Source: Gracilaria gracilis (Eukaryota > Rhodophyta > Florideophyceae > Gracilariales > Gracilariaceae). Taken from it: DNA of 64,000 bases. This document shows, piece after piece, positions 11,001 to 22,000 of the stretch. The notes under the pieces are model-generated. The model was not told the origin of the DNA. It was given only the letters and a program-made list of their open reading frames with translations, and ran no database searches. How positions within the stretch are numbered: the first letter of the stretch is position 1; the number at the start of each line of letters is the position of its first letter. Made by a program: the position numbers and the translations under genes. The stretch covers positions 62,001-126,000 of the forward strand of contig JARGSG010000224.1 of assembly GCA_030374805.1 (NCBI GenBank), written 5' to 3'.

Positions 11001-12439
11001 GCGCTTTGTGATTAGCAATGCTTCCCTGCACCTTCCTCACTGGAACACAGTGGAACACGGCAGCAGACCGCGCTGGTTTCCTTAACAGTTTTCGAAAGCG
11101 TTTCACTCCTAGATTTGTTACGACTATGCGCTCCTTGCGCGGAGCTTCTTCCGCTTCAAGCATTGTACCGCCCACATGGATGGTTCTTGAAACATACTCC
11201 ACTTCTGGATTGCTTTCCATATGCCAGGGCATGCCGAGCAGGATGTCATAACGACAGTCGGCCACAATCCAGTTCGATGTATACGAATATGTTCCAATAA
11301 CTATTTTGCCTGTAACCATATCAGTACTAATCTCGTGTGATCCTTCCTTTGAATGAGTAATCTCCATCAAGGTTGGCTTGAGGTGCAGTAAATGACCATG
11401 ACGAGAAACAAAATCCTTAGATATTACGTTTGTATTGCATCCGTCATCCTTCAAAATATGAGCGGGGAGCCCTTCAAATGTTCCATCCATTGTTAGCAGC
11501 GGAGCGCACGGAACACAAGACTCCTTCCCAGAACCTTCATTGTTCTGCAACGACACGTCAGTATTCAATAAATGTCCTTTTAACGTGCTCTTCTTACTTC
11601 TAAAAGGACCGTCTAGTTTTCCGAGCTGTCCGAATCTACATCGATATGCTCACTAGCCTCACAGTTCCCAACATCAGCAACTTTCTCAATGTTACGCCTA
11701 TGCTTCCAAGGGCGGCAACCTGGTTTGTGACAAGTGAAACAAGCGTTGTTCTTAATATCAATGAGACGCTGTTTAGACTTGATTCGCACACGGCCTGCAG
11801 AGTTACCAATCTCCATCGGTTCCGGAGAAGAACGCTTTTCTTCCACAGAAGATCCTAGAAAAGCGGCTTCAACTCGCATGGCGATTTTTGTGGCTTCTTC
11901 AAAGTCATAACAGTTCGATTTGCGCACTTCAAATTGTATATTCTGTTTCAAACCACTGACGAACTTATCATGCTTCTCGCTATCACTAATATCCGGAATC
12001 GTCGGGATAATGTTGCGGAAGTCCGAGAGATATTTCGACACTGTCGTTGCCTGCTCACAAATGCGTAATTTATCTCGAGCCTGGCGCGCATGGTCCTGAG
12101 GAATAAACTCTTTGCGGAGAGCAGCAACAAAGTCACTCCAGATATGCGGACGGTCTTGGGACTGCAGGGTTGTATACCACCATATCGCTGCAGTGTTAGT
12201 CAGCAAAGTAGAAGCATAGGTTATTTTGTTTTCATCCGTCAGCAAAGCCTGTGCGTTGTTTAGCTGAATAAGGCTGAAATACTGTTCCACTTTGTATAGC
12301 CAAGGGTTAACGATGAGAAAGTCCCTATCACCAGCAAAAGATTCAGGCTTGTTGGGTTTGAGGTTGATCGACACAGAAGGAGCCGGAACAGCGGCTGAAG
12401 CATCGTGCTGGGACATGATTGTTCCGTAGATGCTACCAG

Positions 12440-12812
12440 TTTGACAATCGTTGCGCACTATGGTCGTCTTTACCGACTGATATTCGATACCCCCTCGAAG
12501 AAGGAGGGTCAGCATCTACGTCTATTCTCTAATTTAAGGGGTGAAGCGGAGCGTCGGCTCGCCGTCAGCAGCGAATACAGCCTGCGTTGCGTGTCAGACA
12601 ACAATTGGATTGGCGGGAACAGTGCCGCCTCCAGACCTGTGCAAAAGTAACCGTTAGACTAGGTTGAAGTGTGCGCCGCATCACTCTTCAATTGAGACCT
12701 GTACGCACCCTGGAGGAGAACTTGCATTTCCTGGCAGTACGGGCCACTTCTTGCCAGTCCAACACCACTCGCTGTCAGCTTATACTCAGCTTCGTAAGTG
12801 CACTCTGTTGCA
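12440..12812 (-). repeat. Right LTR (5' LTR) of the chromovirus
   Basis: Partner of 7642-8014. It lies about 22 bp from the gag start on the minus strand; the intervening bases include TGGTAGCATC, a candidate initiator-Met-type primer-binding site (inference). Confidence 0.9.
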
Positions 12813-13158
12813 TAGTTCCTTTTAGACATACAGAGTAGAAAATTACTTAAACAAAGCTTTAATGCTCAGCTTTAAAACCATGTGCAATTCGTTTAGTACA
12901 TGCAGATGGATGCAAAGTTAAACAGTAAACAAAAATTTTGGGGTTCAGAATACCTTCAAAAAGAGGTAAAGTGCAAATTATGGTTTCTTCGTCTAGTAAA
13001 GCTAAAGTTGGACGATAATGCAACGAAAGATAAAGCGCTTGGCATTTCGTTCGTATGTAAAACAAGTAATAGATTTCAAAAATTGTAGAGATACGGAAAA
13101 ATATTTGTTGGCCTCATATGAGGTCAATGTCGAATAGACACTAAAACTTACTTGAGGC

Positions 13159-13533
13159 TTATATCTGGCTTCCTTGTGATTCTGTGATGTCCTTTGACAA
13201 AAGTCTCTCGTCGACAACAGCATCCCCCGTCATTTCTGACCGCTCCTGAAGTTCTTCTTCTTCTTCTTCATGGACATTAATGTCCCATTTGCCGCATTGA
13301 AGGAAAAATGTTTCGGAAGAAAGTTCTCTATCCTCAGGGGGCTGAAGTTCACACGGAAACTGAAACACCAAATACTGGTCATGGAAGCAAATCTGCGCTT
13401 GTAACAAAGAGACAGAAATGGACCGATCATGGGCTATTATGTCAGAGAGCGAAAGCCACGTAGTCGAAACCTCACTGCGTGTAGCGAACCCAAACTGGTA
13501 GCATCGTCCGTATGCTTCATCCTGTTGCATCAT
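13159..13533 (-). CDS. Hypothetical acidic protein or exon fragment
   Basis: A 124-codon frame with balanced composition and a Glu-rich stretch (EEEEEEL) near its C-terminus. It ends only about 18 bp from the right end of the MITE-like element. I recognise no family. It may be an exon or 3' remnant of a gene truncated by the neighbouring insertion, or a chance frame. Confidence 0.25.
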   Translation of the reverse strand: MMQQDEAYGRCYQFGFATRSEVSTTWLSLSDIIAHDRSISVSLLQAQICFHDQYLVFQFPCELQPPEDRELSSETFFLQCGKWDINVHEEEEEELQERSEMTGDAVVDERLLSKDITESQGSQI

Positions 13534-15031
13534 ACATATTTACTTCTTATTTCGAGCACCGTATGTTGATTCTTCGTACTTATGTCGGTTTGCTACGGTC
13601 TCCGACAGGGCCGTATTTGTGACTGACTGACTGACTGGGTAGAAATAAACATGACTCTTGACCTGACTTTTACCATAACAAAATGTGACTGACTTGCATA
13701 ACCGTTTTCAACACTCCGTTTAAGGTCAAAGTTTACTCAAGGAGTAAATACGTACATAACAGTACACTTTCCAGTTCTACATCCTCTACAGTGGGGTCGT
13801 GAGATGGACGCCTGAGCTTGATGGTTCTATAACTACCGAGGCAAATAGTTTGGAGGCACTATAGGGGTATTTGGTTTGTTTAAAAAGGAAATGGGAAAGA
13901 CCCTTTGGATATTCAAACTTCGTTTTCACGCACAAAAAATGTGAACCGTGTGGCGATATTGTCTTGACTTTATATCTGGTGAAAGAGCAGCTCGAAAACT
14001 CGAAGTGGCTGTTTGGCAGTTTTGGAGGGGGCTTCATCATCTTTGCACCCTATCCAGTCTACCTTGATAACAAAACGATGTGATGCAGCTGTGGAACAAA
14101 TGTGATGCAAAACTGTGAGCTCGTAGTTCTACAATGCTGCCTGACAAACGGTTCACGACGCGAGCTCCTTGCAAATCTACCTCATTCAGGATACCCTTGG
14201 TACTACAAGAACTTCTCTGATTAGACGCGAGGCCCCCTGAGTCTCGTAGCTCTGAATTAACGAGCACCTTTATTTCGTACTGATCCTCGTCAGTCCTGCC
14301 CAATAGCCGAAGTAAAAGCGGCTATTGTTTACGAGATCTGGTTATAAAGGAAATCGTTTTGAATTTTTGGGGGTAAATCTAGAGACAAGAGCGTACGCGT
14401 CTAGAGAGATAAAGACCTGATTGCAAAGGCGAGAGCCATACATATGTTGTGACTCTAGCCACCTCTGTGCGAGAAAAGTCCCTTTTGCTTAGCTTGGGGT
14501 TTGGTGGAAAGAACTAATTCCCACAATGAAGTGGAAGGAAACGGATTGCATGTTTACGTTCTATCGTCTCGTCTAAGAAACAACCGTTACTCTCCAGAAA
14601 GTAGAGCAACAACAATCAGTATGAATCGCTTCATTCCTTTTCGTACATATCATCAATTGTTTTTCTTCCCTCAGCATTCGTTTTGCTTACATTGTTTTAT
14701 AAACAAACAGTCACAAGATCTGTGCTGAAGACATATCTTTGTTAGTGCCACCTAGAAGGAACACTGATTTGAAAGAAAGTTCGCATTGCTCAGGAGGGAA
14801 GGGCAGAGTTTTGAGAGCAATGTCATCTGCGACGTTATGATCGTAGTCGCGATCAGTACAGTATCATAACATTGGTTGTAGCGTCGTTATCGACAACGAG
14901 AAGGACGAATTAACAACGTAGCTTGATCATCTATCTACCTTCGTATGATACTTTTCGGCAAAAAGCGTGAAAACTCGCCTTGTATGAGAAACTGGACGTC
15001 TTTTCTTTGGCGGCTGGGAAAGGGAGATGCC

Positions 15032-15063
<32 letters not shown>

Positions 15064-15527
15064 CATCCCGCCGCCCAAAGCAGCAACTGTTGTTGTAAAG
15101 GTTTACTTGGCCGCGGCCGGGCCGGGCCGGGCCGTAGATAGCGCTCCCCTTGTATCATACAGTAGTAGAGCTACCGGCCGGCAAGGTTTTTGCCTTCGCG
15201 AAAGATCTGCATCACGGCCCTCAGTTGGGCAAAAAGAGCCAAGGTTCACAGCGTTAAAATAGTTCTCAACAGCGCGGAGAATCCGGAGATAGATATGCTC
15301 AAAATGCACAACCCGCGACGACCCTTTTAACCCAATAACATTAGAGCATTGAATTGCTCCGCGTGTGCAACCCACGTTTCTGCCAGCGCATTCAGCCGAT
15401 GGGTCCTCCGTTCGTTCGTCCGTCTTGAGAGCCACAGCGGCAAGCTGTTTGCTTTCTCCCGTCTGCCTCGTGTTCCATCCTTCTCCTCCAACTCTTCCGC
15501 GTAAGGTCTAGCCGAAACCCCTCCGCC
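13534..15527. other. Intergenic, with simple repeats
   Basis: About 2 kb with no supportable gene. Contents seen: a short (TGAC)n run near 13620-13638, the 30-base C-tract at 15035-15064, and a GC-rich GGCCG-type repeat near 15110-15134. The last 200 bp presumably hold the promoter of the EAF-like gene. Confidence 0.4.
15035..15064. repeat. Homopolymer C tract (30 bases)
   Basis: Thirty consecutive C on the plus strand, followed after about 50 bp by tandem GGGCCGGGCC-type sequence. The G-rich minus strand could form G-quadruplex structure and the C strand an i-motif. It lies about 460 bp upstream of the EAF-like gene. The exact length may be unreliable because such tracts are hard to sequence. 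Confidence 0.9.
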
Positions 15528-16328
15528 ATGTCCTCCACGGCGCCCAACTCACCCGCCAAAGGTGTCCGCTACCCCGTCAAGCTGGGCAGGTCCGTGAAGA
15601 AGAACGGCTCCGCGCGGTCTTTCGTCCAACTCAAGTTCTCCCATGTCGGCGCCGGCGTCGACGACCGGCGCCCTGGCATTCTCAACCCTGCGCGAGATTC
15701 CTGCAGCGTCGCACTTGCCGCAAAAGCAGACGCCACAAAGTCCGTCAATTACTCCTGTCAGAGACTCAGAAACGTGTCCGAAGTCGGTAACTATGTGCTC
15801 GTGTTCGCTGCTGACGCCTTCTGGTTGGAGAGAGTTGACGATGTGTTCTTCTCCACGAGAGCCGGTGCTGTAGATGAGGCGGTCAACGTGCCGGAGGGTG
15901 GTGACGATGACTTCACGAACGAGCCAGAGTCCTGGATGGATGTCGCCGGTTCTGGATCTCCTGTCACACCCGACGGAAATGAAGAAGAAGAACAATCTTT
16001 CAGACCGGTCGCCCGAAAATCTACAACGCTAGTTCCCGAAAGAAGAATGCTCACCGGCCGTACTCTGCAACCTATGCATGACGGCACTGTGGGTCAGACG
16101 GGTGGAAAGACCGTCGCCATGAAGGGTTTGCCCACTGACACACACTCTGTGCCTAACAGTTTCTTGCACACTGATGATACCAACGGAGGGAATGTATCGG
16201 AGGAGTTAGAAGTGGAGGATGCTTCCTCTTCGGATGATGATTCCAGTGGTGACGATAGTGACTCATCAGATTCGGCTGACTCGGCTGACTCGGCCGACTA
16301 CACGGACAGAAGTTCGGACGAAGATTGA
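15528..16328 (+). CDS. EAF-like (ELL-associated factor) transcription elongation protein
   Basis: 266 residues. The N-terminal 105 residues follow the EAF domain pattern: a YPVKLGRS start, FVQLKFSHVGAGVDD at the position of the family's F-H-x-x-R-Y-D-F-K-P segment, an internal hydrophobic strand, then GNYVLVFAADAFWLERVD, matching the conserved C/YVLIF...F-x-LE-x-L ending. The C-terminal half is disordered and ends in a highly acidic Ser/Asp tract (repeated SADSADSADY), like the transactivation tail of animal EAF1/2. EAF proteins bind ELL and stimulate RNA polymerase II elongation as part of super/little elongation complexes in the nucleus. The assignment rests on pattern recall. An unrelated acidic nuclear protein is the alternative. 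The ATG at 15528 is the first in frame. Confidence 0.6.
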   Translation: MSSTAPNSPAKGVRYPVKLGRSVKKNGSARSFVQLKFSHVGAGVDDRRPGILNPARDSCSVALAAKADATKSVNYSCQRLRNVSEVGNYVLVFAADAFWLERVDDVFFSTRAGAVDEAVNVPEGGDDDFTNEPESWMDVAGSGSPVTPDGNEEEEQSFRPVARKSTTLVPERRMLTGRTLQPMHDGTVGQTGGKTVAMKGLPTDTHSVPNSFLHTDDTNGGNVSEELEVEDASSSDDDSSGDDSDSSDSADSADSADYTDRSSDED

Positions 16329-17145
16329 CGAATAGGAAAGATGTGCTCTAAGAATCGTGTTTCTGCTGCTGCTGCTTCTACGATATGGAACCCCTCATTC
16401 CGAAACGACAGGAACGCTATCCTAAAGGTTGCTCTCCTTCTTGACGAAGGCCAAAGACTTTGACGAACCGAGTGTTCTATTTTTGGCCTTTCGGGATGGC
16501 GTGGTTGGACATGAGTCAATGATGATTAATGAGTGCACTACTTCCTCGTCTTTAATCAAATTCTACCTTCTCTCCCAGGCTGAATCTTTCCACCACTGGA
16601 CCGCTTTACCTTCTTGTCGGTGTGATGTTGCGTCTACGTAAGATTATCTTGGCATACTTCTATGCTCCATTCGGCTTCGCTTTCACTTCTGTGTACGTGA
16701 GCTTCTGTAGCGTTATTTCATTCGCTACCAGTTTACATTTTTTCTGTTCATCGGTTATCGTGAGATATGCCATTTCACACAGGAGGGATTTGAAATGTGT
16801 CTATATTTTGCGCTCCTTTACTGTGTATAGCTTACGGGTTTCTGGGTTTACTGAACCCCAAGGTTTTGACTTTAAGACTTGCACCTAAGTTCAAAGGGTC
16901 TATTGTGTTTCCCGTAACAGCGGACTGACCATTCAGAAGCTCTTTGCACCACAAACACCACCCTTGTGAGTTTGTTGAGCCAGTTTTCTGCCTTGTGCGC
17001 ACCTATGCCTTCGCATGTGCGAGTTTGTCTCAGTTAACTCTGACTCTCCGTTACATGATCACAATGAGTAACAATCATACCTTTTCTTCTTCGCAGAAGA
17101 CATCCAAAGGGTATTTGACTGAAGCGTATCAGGAAGAGGGTTCTT
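16329..17145. other. Intergenic, no gene recognised
   Basis: 3' flank of the EAF-like gene. Short frames here lack recognisable domains. The right edge merges into the LINE 3' end. Confidence 0.3.
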
Positions 17146-17370
17146 TCTTCTCTTCTTTACTGTGGTCAGCCGCCTCTGATTCCGAGGCGGCCGAAGAACT
17201 ATCTGTTGATGTTTGTATCTAAAGGTAGTTCTCTCTCTTAAAGAAGGCCAAAAACCGTAACGGCCACTGCTTGATCATATCAACTAACGATTTGTCTTTC
17301 CGTTCCTCAAGCGCCGGTAGTTCGTCACGCCGGGCTTTGTTTGTTAGTGGACAGCGAAAAGGAACATGAT
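17146..17370 (-). mobile_element. LINE 3' end, copy 1 (C-terminal ORF plus 3' hairpin)
   Basis: About 208 bp (17146-17353) matches 42413-42621 at roughly 80% or better. On the minus strand it encodes a C-terminal LINE-type peptide (HVPFRCPLTNKARRDELP, then WPLRFLAFFKRENYL) ending at the stop at 17219-17221. HVxxxCP is the usual end of the zinc-binding region after a non-LTR reverse transcriptase. The 3' UTR holds an 8-bp stem hairpin at 17169-17191 (GCCGCCTC / GAGGCGGC). Similar frame pieces seem to continue to about 17.45 kb with a frame change. It is a 5'-truncated, dead copy. Family name unknown. Confidence 0.55.
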
Positions 17371-17869
17371 CTACGTCTTTCTTAACTTCCGTAGGAAGAG
17401 GGTTAGCCTTTCAATCCTTAATCTATGTGCAAGATTGTCTTCTCGACTGTAACCTTAACTTAGCTAATAAGAGCAACATCGCTCCATTAACTCAGAGAGT
17501 TCGCCTGATATTGCGTCAGAGAGTTCGCATGGTGTGGCTTCTCAAATAATTCTTGTGATGACGATAGTGATCGCGTTGGTTCTGGCATTCACTGTACCAA
17601 AAAGCTGAAGGAAAACCATAACAGCGTGTAACTTAGAGATAGTTCCTCTTGGAAAGGCTCACAAACTTTCTCCAGGCCACTGTCGCATAGTATCTCTCAT
17701 GACACTCTTGCGCGAATTTGCGTGTGACCGTTCTACGGAGTGAGAACTTCTCACTGGAGGAGAGGTGTCTTCCCTGAGGGCACCGAACTCTACGACTGCC
17801 CTGACACAAAGAGCTACAGTATCGTACTGCATCTAAAACCCGCTTTAAAGAAGAAAGATTAATTGAGAA
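17371..17869. other. Intergenic, possibly more decayed LINE
   Basis: A minus-strand stretch near 17420-17460 encodes NLAHRLRIERL, which could be LINE sequence in another frame. Otherwise nothing supportable. Confidence 0.25.
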
Positions 17870-19231
17870 CTATGGAGCTTCAAATGTTGACATTCGGCTG
17901 TCGAAATTCGAGCTTTGTAAATCAACAAAGTCATCATCCTCAAAGGGAGTTCGTTCTCTGGCATCCTCTCTTGTCCGATGAGGGCACATGTCAATTTCAT
18001 AACATGGTTTCACTTCTTTTGCCCTCATTCTGGGATTTGCCGCCAGGGGACCCATCACACAGTCGTCCTCAATTATCTCCCGCACTGCAATATACGCTAT
18101 ATCATCAAAAGAAGTGAACAGAAAGTTAACGACAGTGCGAAGAACAATTAGACATACCGCCAGAACGAGTAAGAGACCGTGGGGTACGCGGTTCGGCGAC
18201 ATAATTGCAACCGTCAGGCCTGTCCTTCGCTCGAAGACACTTTCACGGACAAATACCCATGGAGCATCAGTTGTGTTCAAAACCAGGTCCATTCTTCGAA
18301 GTTGCATCTGAAGAGCATCAGCAATATCTTCATGATTTCGATCAATCTTTTCCTCATAAAAGAAATTTCGCACCCCGACATCTACGCTGCTCGATCCCGT
18401 GACGTTGCTGTTAGGGGCCAGTTGTAGTAACTCCAACATTCCATTTACAATACCATTGAATAACACAAGAGATGACTCTGTGCCATTTTCAATATCCCAA
18501 CGAAAGACTCCCAACCGCTGTGCCCCCTGGCCAATGGTGTTAATCCGGATAGAAATGTCGAACGTTGTTTGCTTCTCTTCAGCATTTAAAACCCGGATTT
18601 GATGGGTGTTATCATTACGGTTGGACCTTAGAGATATCCGGTGCCGAATTTGCGCAGCAGATTCTGAGGTCGCAGAGCTTCTTTTGATGCACTTAAGTAC
18701 TTTTCCCTTCTGCAGGAGCCCCCGACTGGGAGCAAAGAAGTCATCACAACTTTCATCTTGTGTTGTGCGGGGAGCGGTCGTTGAAACAGCCAAGATGGGA
18801 TCAAAGTTAGTGTCCCCCGTTACCAGGGCTGGTCTGGTGGTGCCTGCGTAAATGGCAGTAAACTCTGCAGCATAAAGGAGAACCGCAGCTACTGCTGGAA
18901 CCAGGAATACACGGTAGTTTCGGGACACTCGAGTGTTGTGATGGAAATTTGATACATTGCTCGAAAAAGAGTGGTAATGTACAATGGGTTCACGTCCCAT
19001 GAAAAGTCGCAGGACATGTCGCAATGTGACAAGTCGCTCGAAGATGACGTATCGATCGATGGAACGCTTGTTCAGATGTTTTGTGCCGTATAGAACAGCA
19101 TGAAAAATGTTAGAGACCTCCGTAAGAAGAACAAGAACTATAGCGCCTCCGATAAAGGCGTTCAAAAGTTCATGAGTTGAAAAACGATTAAATACTGCGA
19201 CAGGCTCGACAGAGAACGGTGGAATGGGCAT
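17870..19231 (-). CDS. Three-pass membrane protein, paralog A
   Basis: The ATG at 19231 is chosen because the start (MPIPPF..VFNRF) then aligns with the paralog at 24700. 453 residues. TM1 is about 22-45 (NAFIGGAIVLVLLTEVSNIF), TM2 about 120-145 (PAVAAVLLYAAEFTAIYAG), and TM3 about 355-380 (GLLLVLAVCLIVLRTVVNFL). Between TM2 and TM3 is a loop of about 200 residues with a paired-cysteine motif (CDDFFAPSRG...LKC) and N-glycosylation sequons. A positively charged segment after TM1 (RSIDRYVIFER) is the best conserved part. The tail is acidic. The paralog at 24700-26061 shares all landmarks and lies on the other strand. No known family recognised; probably a lineage-specific surface protein. Confidence 0.75.
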   Translation of the reverse strand: MPIPPFSVEPVAVFNRFSTHELLNAFIGGAIVLVLLTEVSNIFHAVLYGTKHLNKRSIDRYVIFERLVTLRHVLRLFMGREPIVHYHSFSSNVSNFHHNTRVSRNYRVFLVPAVAAVLLYAAEFTAIYAGTTRPALVTGDTNFDPILAVSTTAPRTTQDESCDDFFAPSRGLLQKGKVLKCIKRSSATSESAAQIRHRISLRSNRNDNTHQIRVLNAEEKQTTFDISIRINTIGQGAQRLGVFRWDIENGTESSLVLFNGIVNGMLELLQLAPNSNVTGSSSVDVGVRNFFYEEKIDRNHEDIADALQMQLRRMDLVLNTTDAPWVFVRESVFERRTGLTVAIMSPNRVPHGLLLVLAVCLIVLRTVVNFLFTSFDDIAYIAVREIIEDDCVMGPLAANPRMRAKEVKPCYEIDMCPHRTREDARERTPFEDDDFVDLQSSNFDSRMSTFEAP

Positions 19232-19708
19232 TGTAATGAGTCCAATGATTACGAAGAAACCACACACGATATCTGACTGAGTGGCCTCCTCGTTCGACTG
19301 AGTATTCGTTCATTGAATCAAAGCAGGCATCGGTTAGGGGGTGAAATCCAGAATCGGGCTTTCGGATTATCGAGGTAAACCATGAGGAATGGGCGAAAAA
19401 GAAATTGCAAAACCTCACCTCACGCGCTAACTCCCATAGAATCTGACGTTGTCTGCTGGGAAGTTCCCAGTCACCAGGTGATTCCCGGTTCACGCAACAC
19501 TTGTTTTCTGTGTGGTATTGATGAAATACAATTTGTAGTATTCTTAAATTTGTCGGTAAAGGAAGCACTAGAGAACGCTACCCTTGTACACTGTATACAG
19601 TAGCTCTACAAGAAATGCATCCCTCAACAGCAGTCAATACGTAATGAAACCCCGGGATCAACCGTTTACCTTTGCCCTATAAGAAGACCCCAAGAAGAGT
19701 TGTCAGAG
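19232..19708. promoter_or_regulatory. Divergent intergenic region
   Basis: Head-to-head gap of about 480 bp between membrane paralog A and the gene starting at 19709. No motif stands out. Confidence 0.3.
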
Positions 19709-22000
19709 ATGACCTTGGGCTTCATCACCAGCAACCATCGTGGCTCATGTGCAGTACACGGTCATCATGAGTTGGGCAAAAGCACTCACTCCCCAAACAT
19801 CGAAGTGAAAGTCCGGACAAAAAAGCGCCCGCGTTCACACCACCCATCTGGGTTTGTTGAGAAGACCTACTGCCACATCACGGTATCAGTGTGGAAAACT
19901 TTGGAGTCATTCTCCTCTCACTCTGTGGCAAAGTCGTTCAGTCATGTATACAACTTCCGGCGTCAATTGAAGTCTTGGAACGATGCAAAGATTCTGGCCA
20001 TTCGTGATGTTTCACAAGTGTCAAAATTTGTCCACGGTATCTGCTTTGGACTTGCTCTTTATGGTGGAGGGAATCGGTACGGTACGGTGATGGGTATAAT
20101 ACGAGAGTCAGAAACCATATTGCTGCCCATAGTCATACATGACAAAGAGCCTGTGAGCGCCATAATGCTAAGAGGACCAACCTTGCTTTGCGTATCTGCT
20201 CCCGGTATTGTAGTTCTTGAACGAGATGGCGTGAAACATGCTGTGAATGGTTTCGATTTTGCAGGTGTGGGAAACAACATGACTTCGGTATGCAATGTGG
20301 AAGACGAATCTTATGCTCTAGCGTGCTCGACAACCAGTCATGACGATTCGCGTTCCGTGTTCCAAATCTCTTCGATTCATTGGAAGGGCAACACTGCTGC
20401 TCTCTTTTCTGTAGAAGACCAGTTCGATTCTTTTGCAACGCTACGTGCTGCATCGCTATATCGCCGTCAATTGTTCTTTTCCACGGTCGGTGGGGTTCTT
20501 CACGCCATAGACATGGGTTCGCGGACCAACACCTGGCGAAGTCGAATGCACAACGATGTTGTGAGATAAGTTCGCGCCGCAATGCTGCACAATGGTTTAC
20601 TGATACTTTCGACTTTGAGTGAATCTGAAGACTTTTATGCTGCTCATGTGGCAACCCCTTTGGATTCTTCACATTGCGTTGGGGATGTTAGAAAGCTCTT
20701 CTCCACTCGATGTGGTCAGGAAAAAGGAGAGAAGCACATTCACTTTTACATTCCATGGCAGAACTTGCTTCTGAAGGTTAACTGTGAAGGAGGAACTTGC
20801 TGCGATGAAGAGGATTCTTACGAAAACTGTTGTTCCAACTCCAGCTGAGGGAACCCTTCAATGTTTCAAATCGAAAGTCATCTGTGTAGGAGACGTGAAA
20901 AGGGTATAGACCAGTTTCTTGAAGACAGGGAGCGAATCAATGACAAACAGAAGATGATGGAGAATGTGCGTGCGTTACTCACAGAAGAACTTGGACATAC
21001 GAATATGAAGAGCTTCGCGCCGATTTTCGATCGCAGAGTCACGTGCATTGCTTCTATCCCGCATCGAAGTGCTCAGAATGCCCGACAAGACCAACAACAA
21101 CGAACGTCTGAAGAACCTGTATCTGAACAGGAACCTGGTGGTTCACCATCACTCGACAGTGATCCAATCAGTCACCCAGTCAACACTCTCAAGCTTATTG
21201 ACAGTTCGTGTCAGCTTGATCGGCTTCGATCCTGTGTGACCATCGAAACCCTGTTCTTCATTGATGAAGTACTTTTTGAACAAGATGAGAAAGAAAGGAA
21301 ACCCGTTCGTGCGAAGTTGAGGTTGCACAATAATGAACGCATACCTTCAGTTTGGAGCTGCAACGAGATTTCCGTGAGTGAAAAGCCTGGCCAGTTCACC
21401 CTCTGGACCGTTTCTCCTCTGGCCGTGTTTACAAACAGCTCTAATCTTTCTAATGTCACTTTCACAGCCACAATTGAGTTCTCAAATGACCTCTCACACC
21501 CAGTTGGGCTTTTTACACTTGCCAGCATGATGCGCTCCACGAAAAAAGTTCACAACCCCAGCCTAAACACCGGTGGTAATGTATTCCCCAACGCAAAATA
21601 CTACATATCGGCTTCCGGAGGAAACAAGAACCATTTGATGGCCCTGCTAGCCGAAGACGACATAGCGCGATATGTAAAATTCGAAGTTGGAGAACACGCG
21701 ATACGAATAACTTTAGTCCTTGCTTCACAGAATGAGTTCTCCATTATGCTTGCGACATTGAGACTGAGGGCCGGTGACAGCGTCAATTTTCAAAGCACGC
21801 CGGAACCCTGTAAACGTTCCTTGTTTGAGGCAGATACAGGCATCACTCTGCTTGAAGACGAGAAGAAGTTACTGCAGAGCCTTATTAGTGAGAAGAACGT
21901 ATTCGGTTATACAACGGAAGAAGTCGTGAGTGTGATTGAGAAGCAGATAGATGTTGACGATGCATTTGGCTTGATCGAAGAACAACTACTCTGGCTGTGA
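19709..22000 (+). pseudogene. Unrecognised gene, one frame interrupted by two in-frame stops
   Basis: Three consecutive open segments, 19709-20569, 20570-20848 and 20849-22000, lie in the same frame. They are separated only by TAA (20567-20569) and TGA (20846-20848); no shift of frame occurs over 2.3 kb (about 763 codons). Composition looks coding throughout. The first half has repeated short hydrophobic strands (GICFGLALYGGG, LYRRQLFFSTVGGVLHAIDMG) suggestive of a beta-propeller. The second half mixes charged helices and beta segments. I do not recognise the protein. It could be a pseudogene, a gene with unseen small introns (GTGAGATAAG at the first stop looks like a donor), or a case of stop readthrough. 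The ATG at 19709 is the first in frame. Confidence 0.5.

Larger units (their letters stand above)
7642..12812 (-). mobile_element. Ty3/gypsy chromovirus, near-complete LTR retrotransposon
   Basis: Treated as a fossil. Two LTRs of about 373 bp in direct orientation (7642-8014 and 12440-12812) bound the element, with a 5-bp target duplication TAGTT on both sides (7637-7641 and 12813-12817). Reading on the minus strand from the right, a TGG-starting tract beside the LTR could be a tRNA primer site. The gag-like region (about 11.6-12.4 kb) has a retrotransposon gag domain and a short zinc knuckle. Next come protease, reverse transcriptase (YIDD), and RNase H (about 9.5-11.6 kb), then integrase ending in a chromodomain-like segment (about 8.1-9.3 kb). 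The LTRs differ at only about five positions, so the insertion is young. It looks nearly whole, with perhaps one or two breaks. It sits inside the MITE-like element. Confidence 0.9.
7496..13141. mobile_element. Small TIR element (MITE-like), split by a chromovirus
   Basis: The two ends are inverted repeats: TGTCTATTCGAC starting at 7497, and its complement ending at 13140. Each is followed a few bases inside by the palindrome TGACCTCATATGAGGTCA (left; one base differs on the right). TA flanks both sides (7494-7495 and 13142-13143); a 4-bp CTAA duplication reads equally well. Removing the 5.2-kb retroelement at 7642-12812 leaves only about 470 bp with no coding capacity, so the host element was a non-autonomous DNA transposon. 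The same terminal pattern recurs at 42642 and 62411. Superfamily unassigned; TA targets would suit a mariner-like relative. Confidence 0.65.

Noticed and set aside
13620-13638. CRISPR-like or array structure from TGACTGACTGAC
   Set aside because: A few units of a tetranucleotide repeat with no spacers; the genome is eukaryotic.
17093-17222. Plus-strand peptide SSLLWSAASDSEAAEELS shared with the 42.4-kb copy as a conserved gene end
   Set aside because: The sequence is the LINE 3' UTR hairpin; coding potential on the minus strand ends just before it, and the shared plus-strand reading is a by-product.
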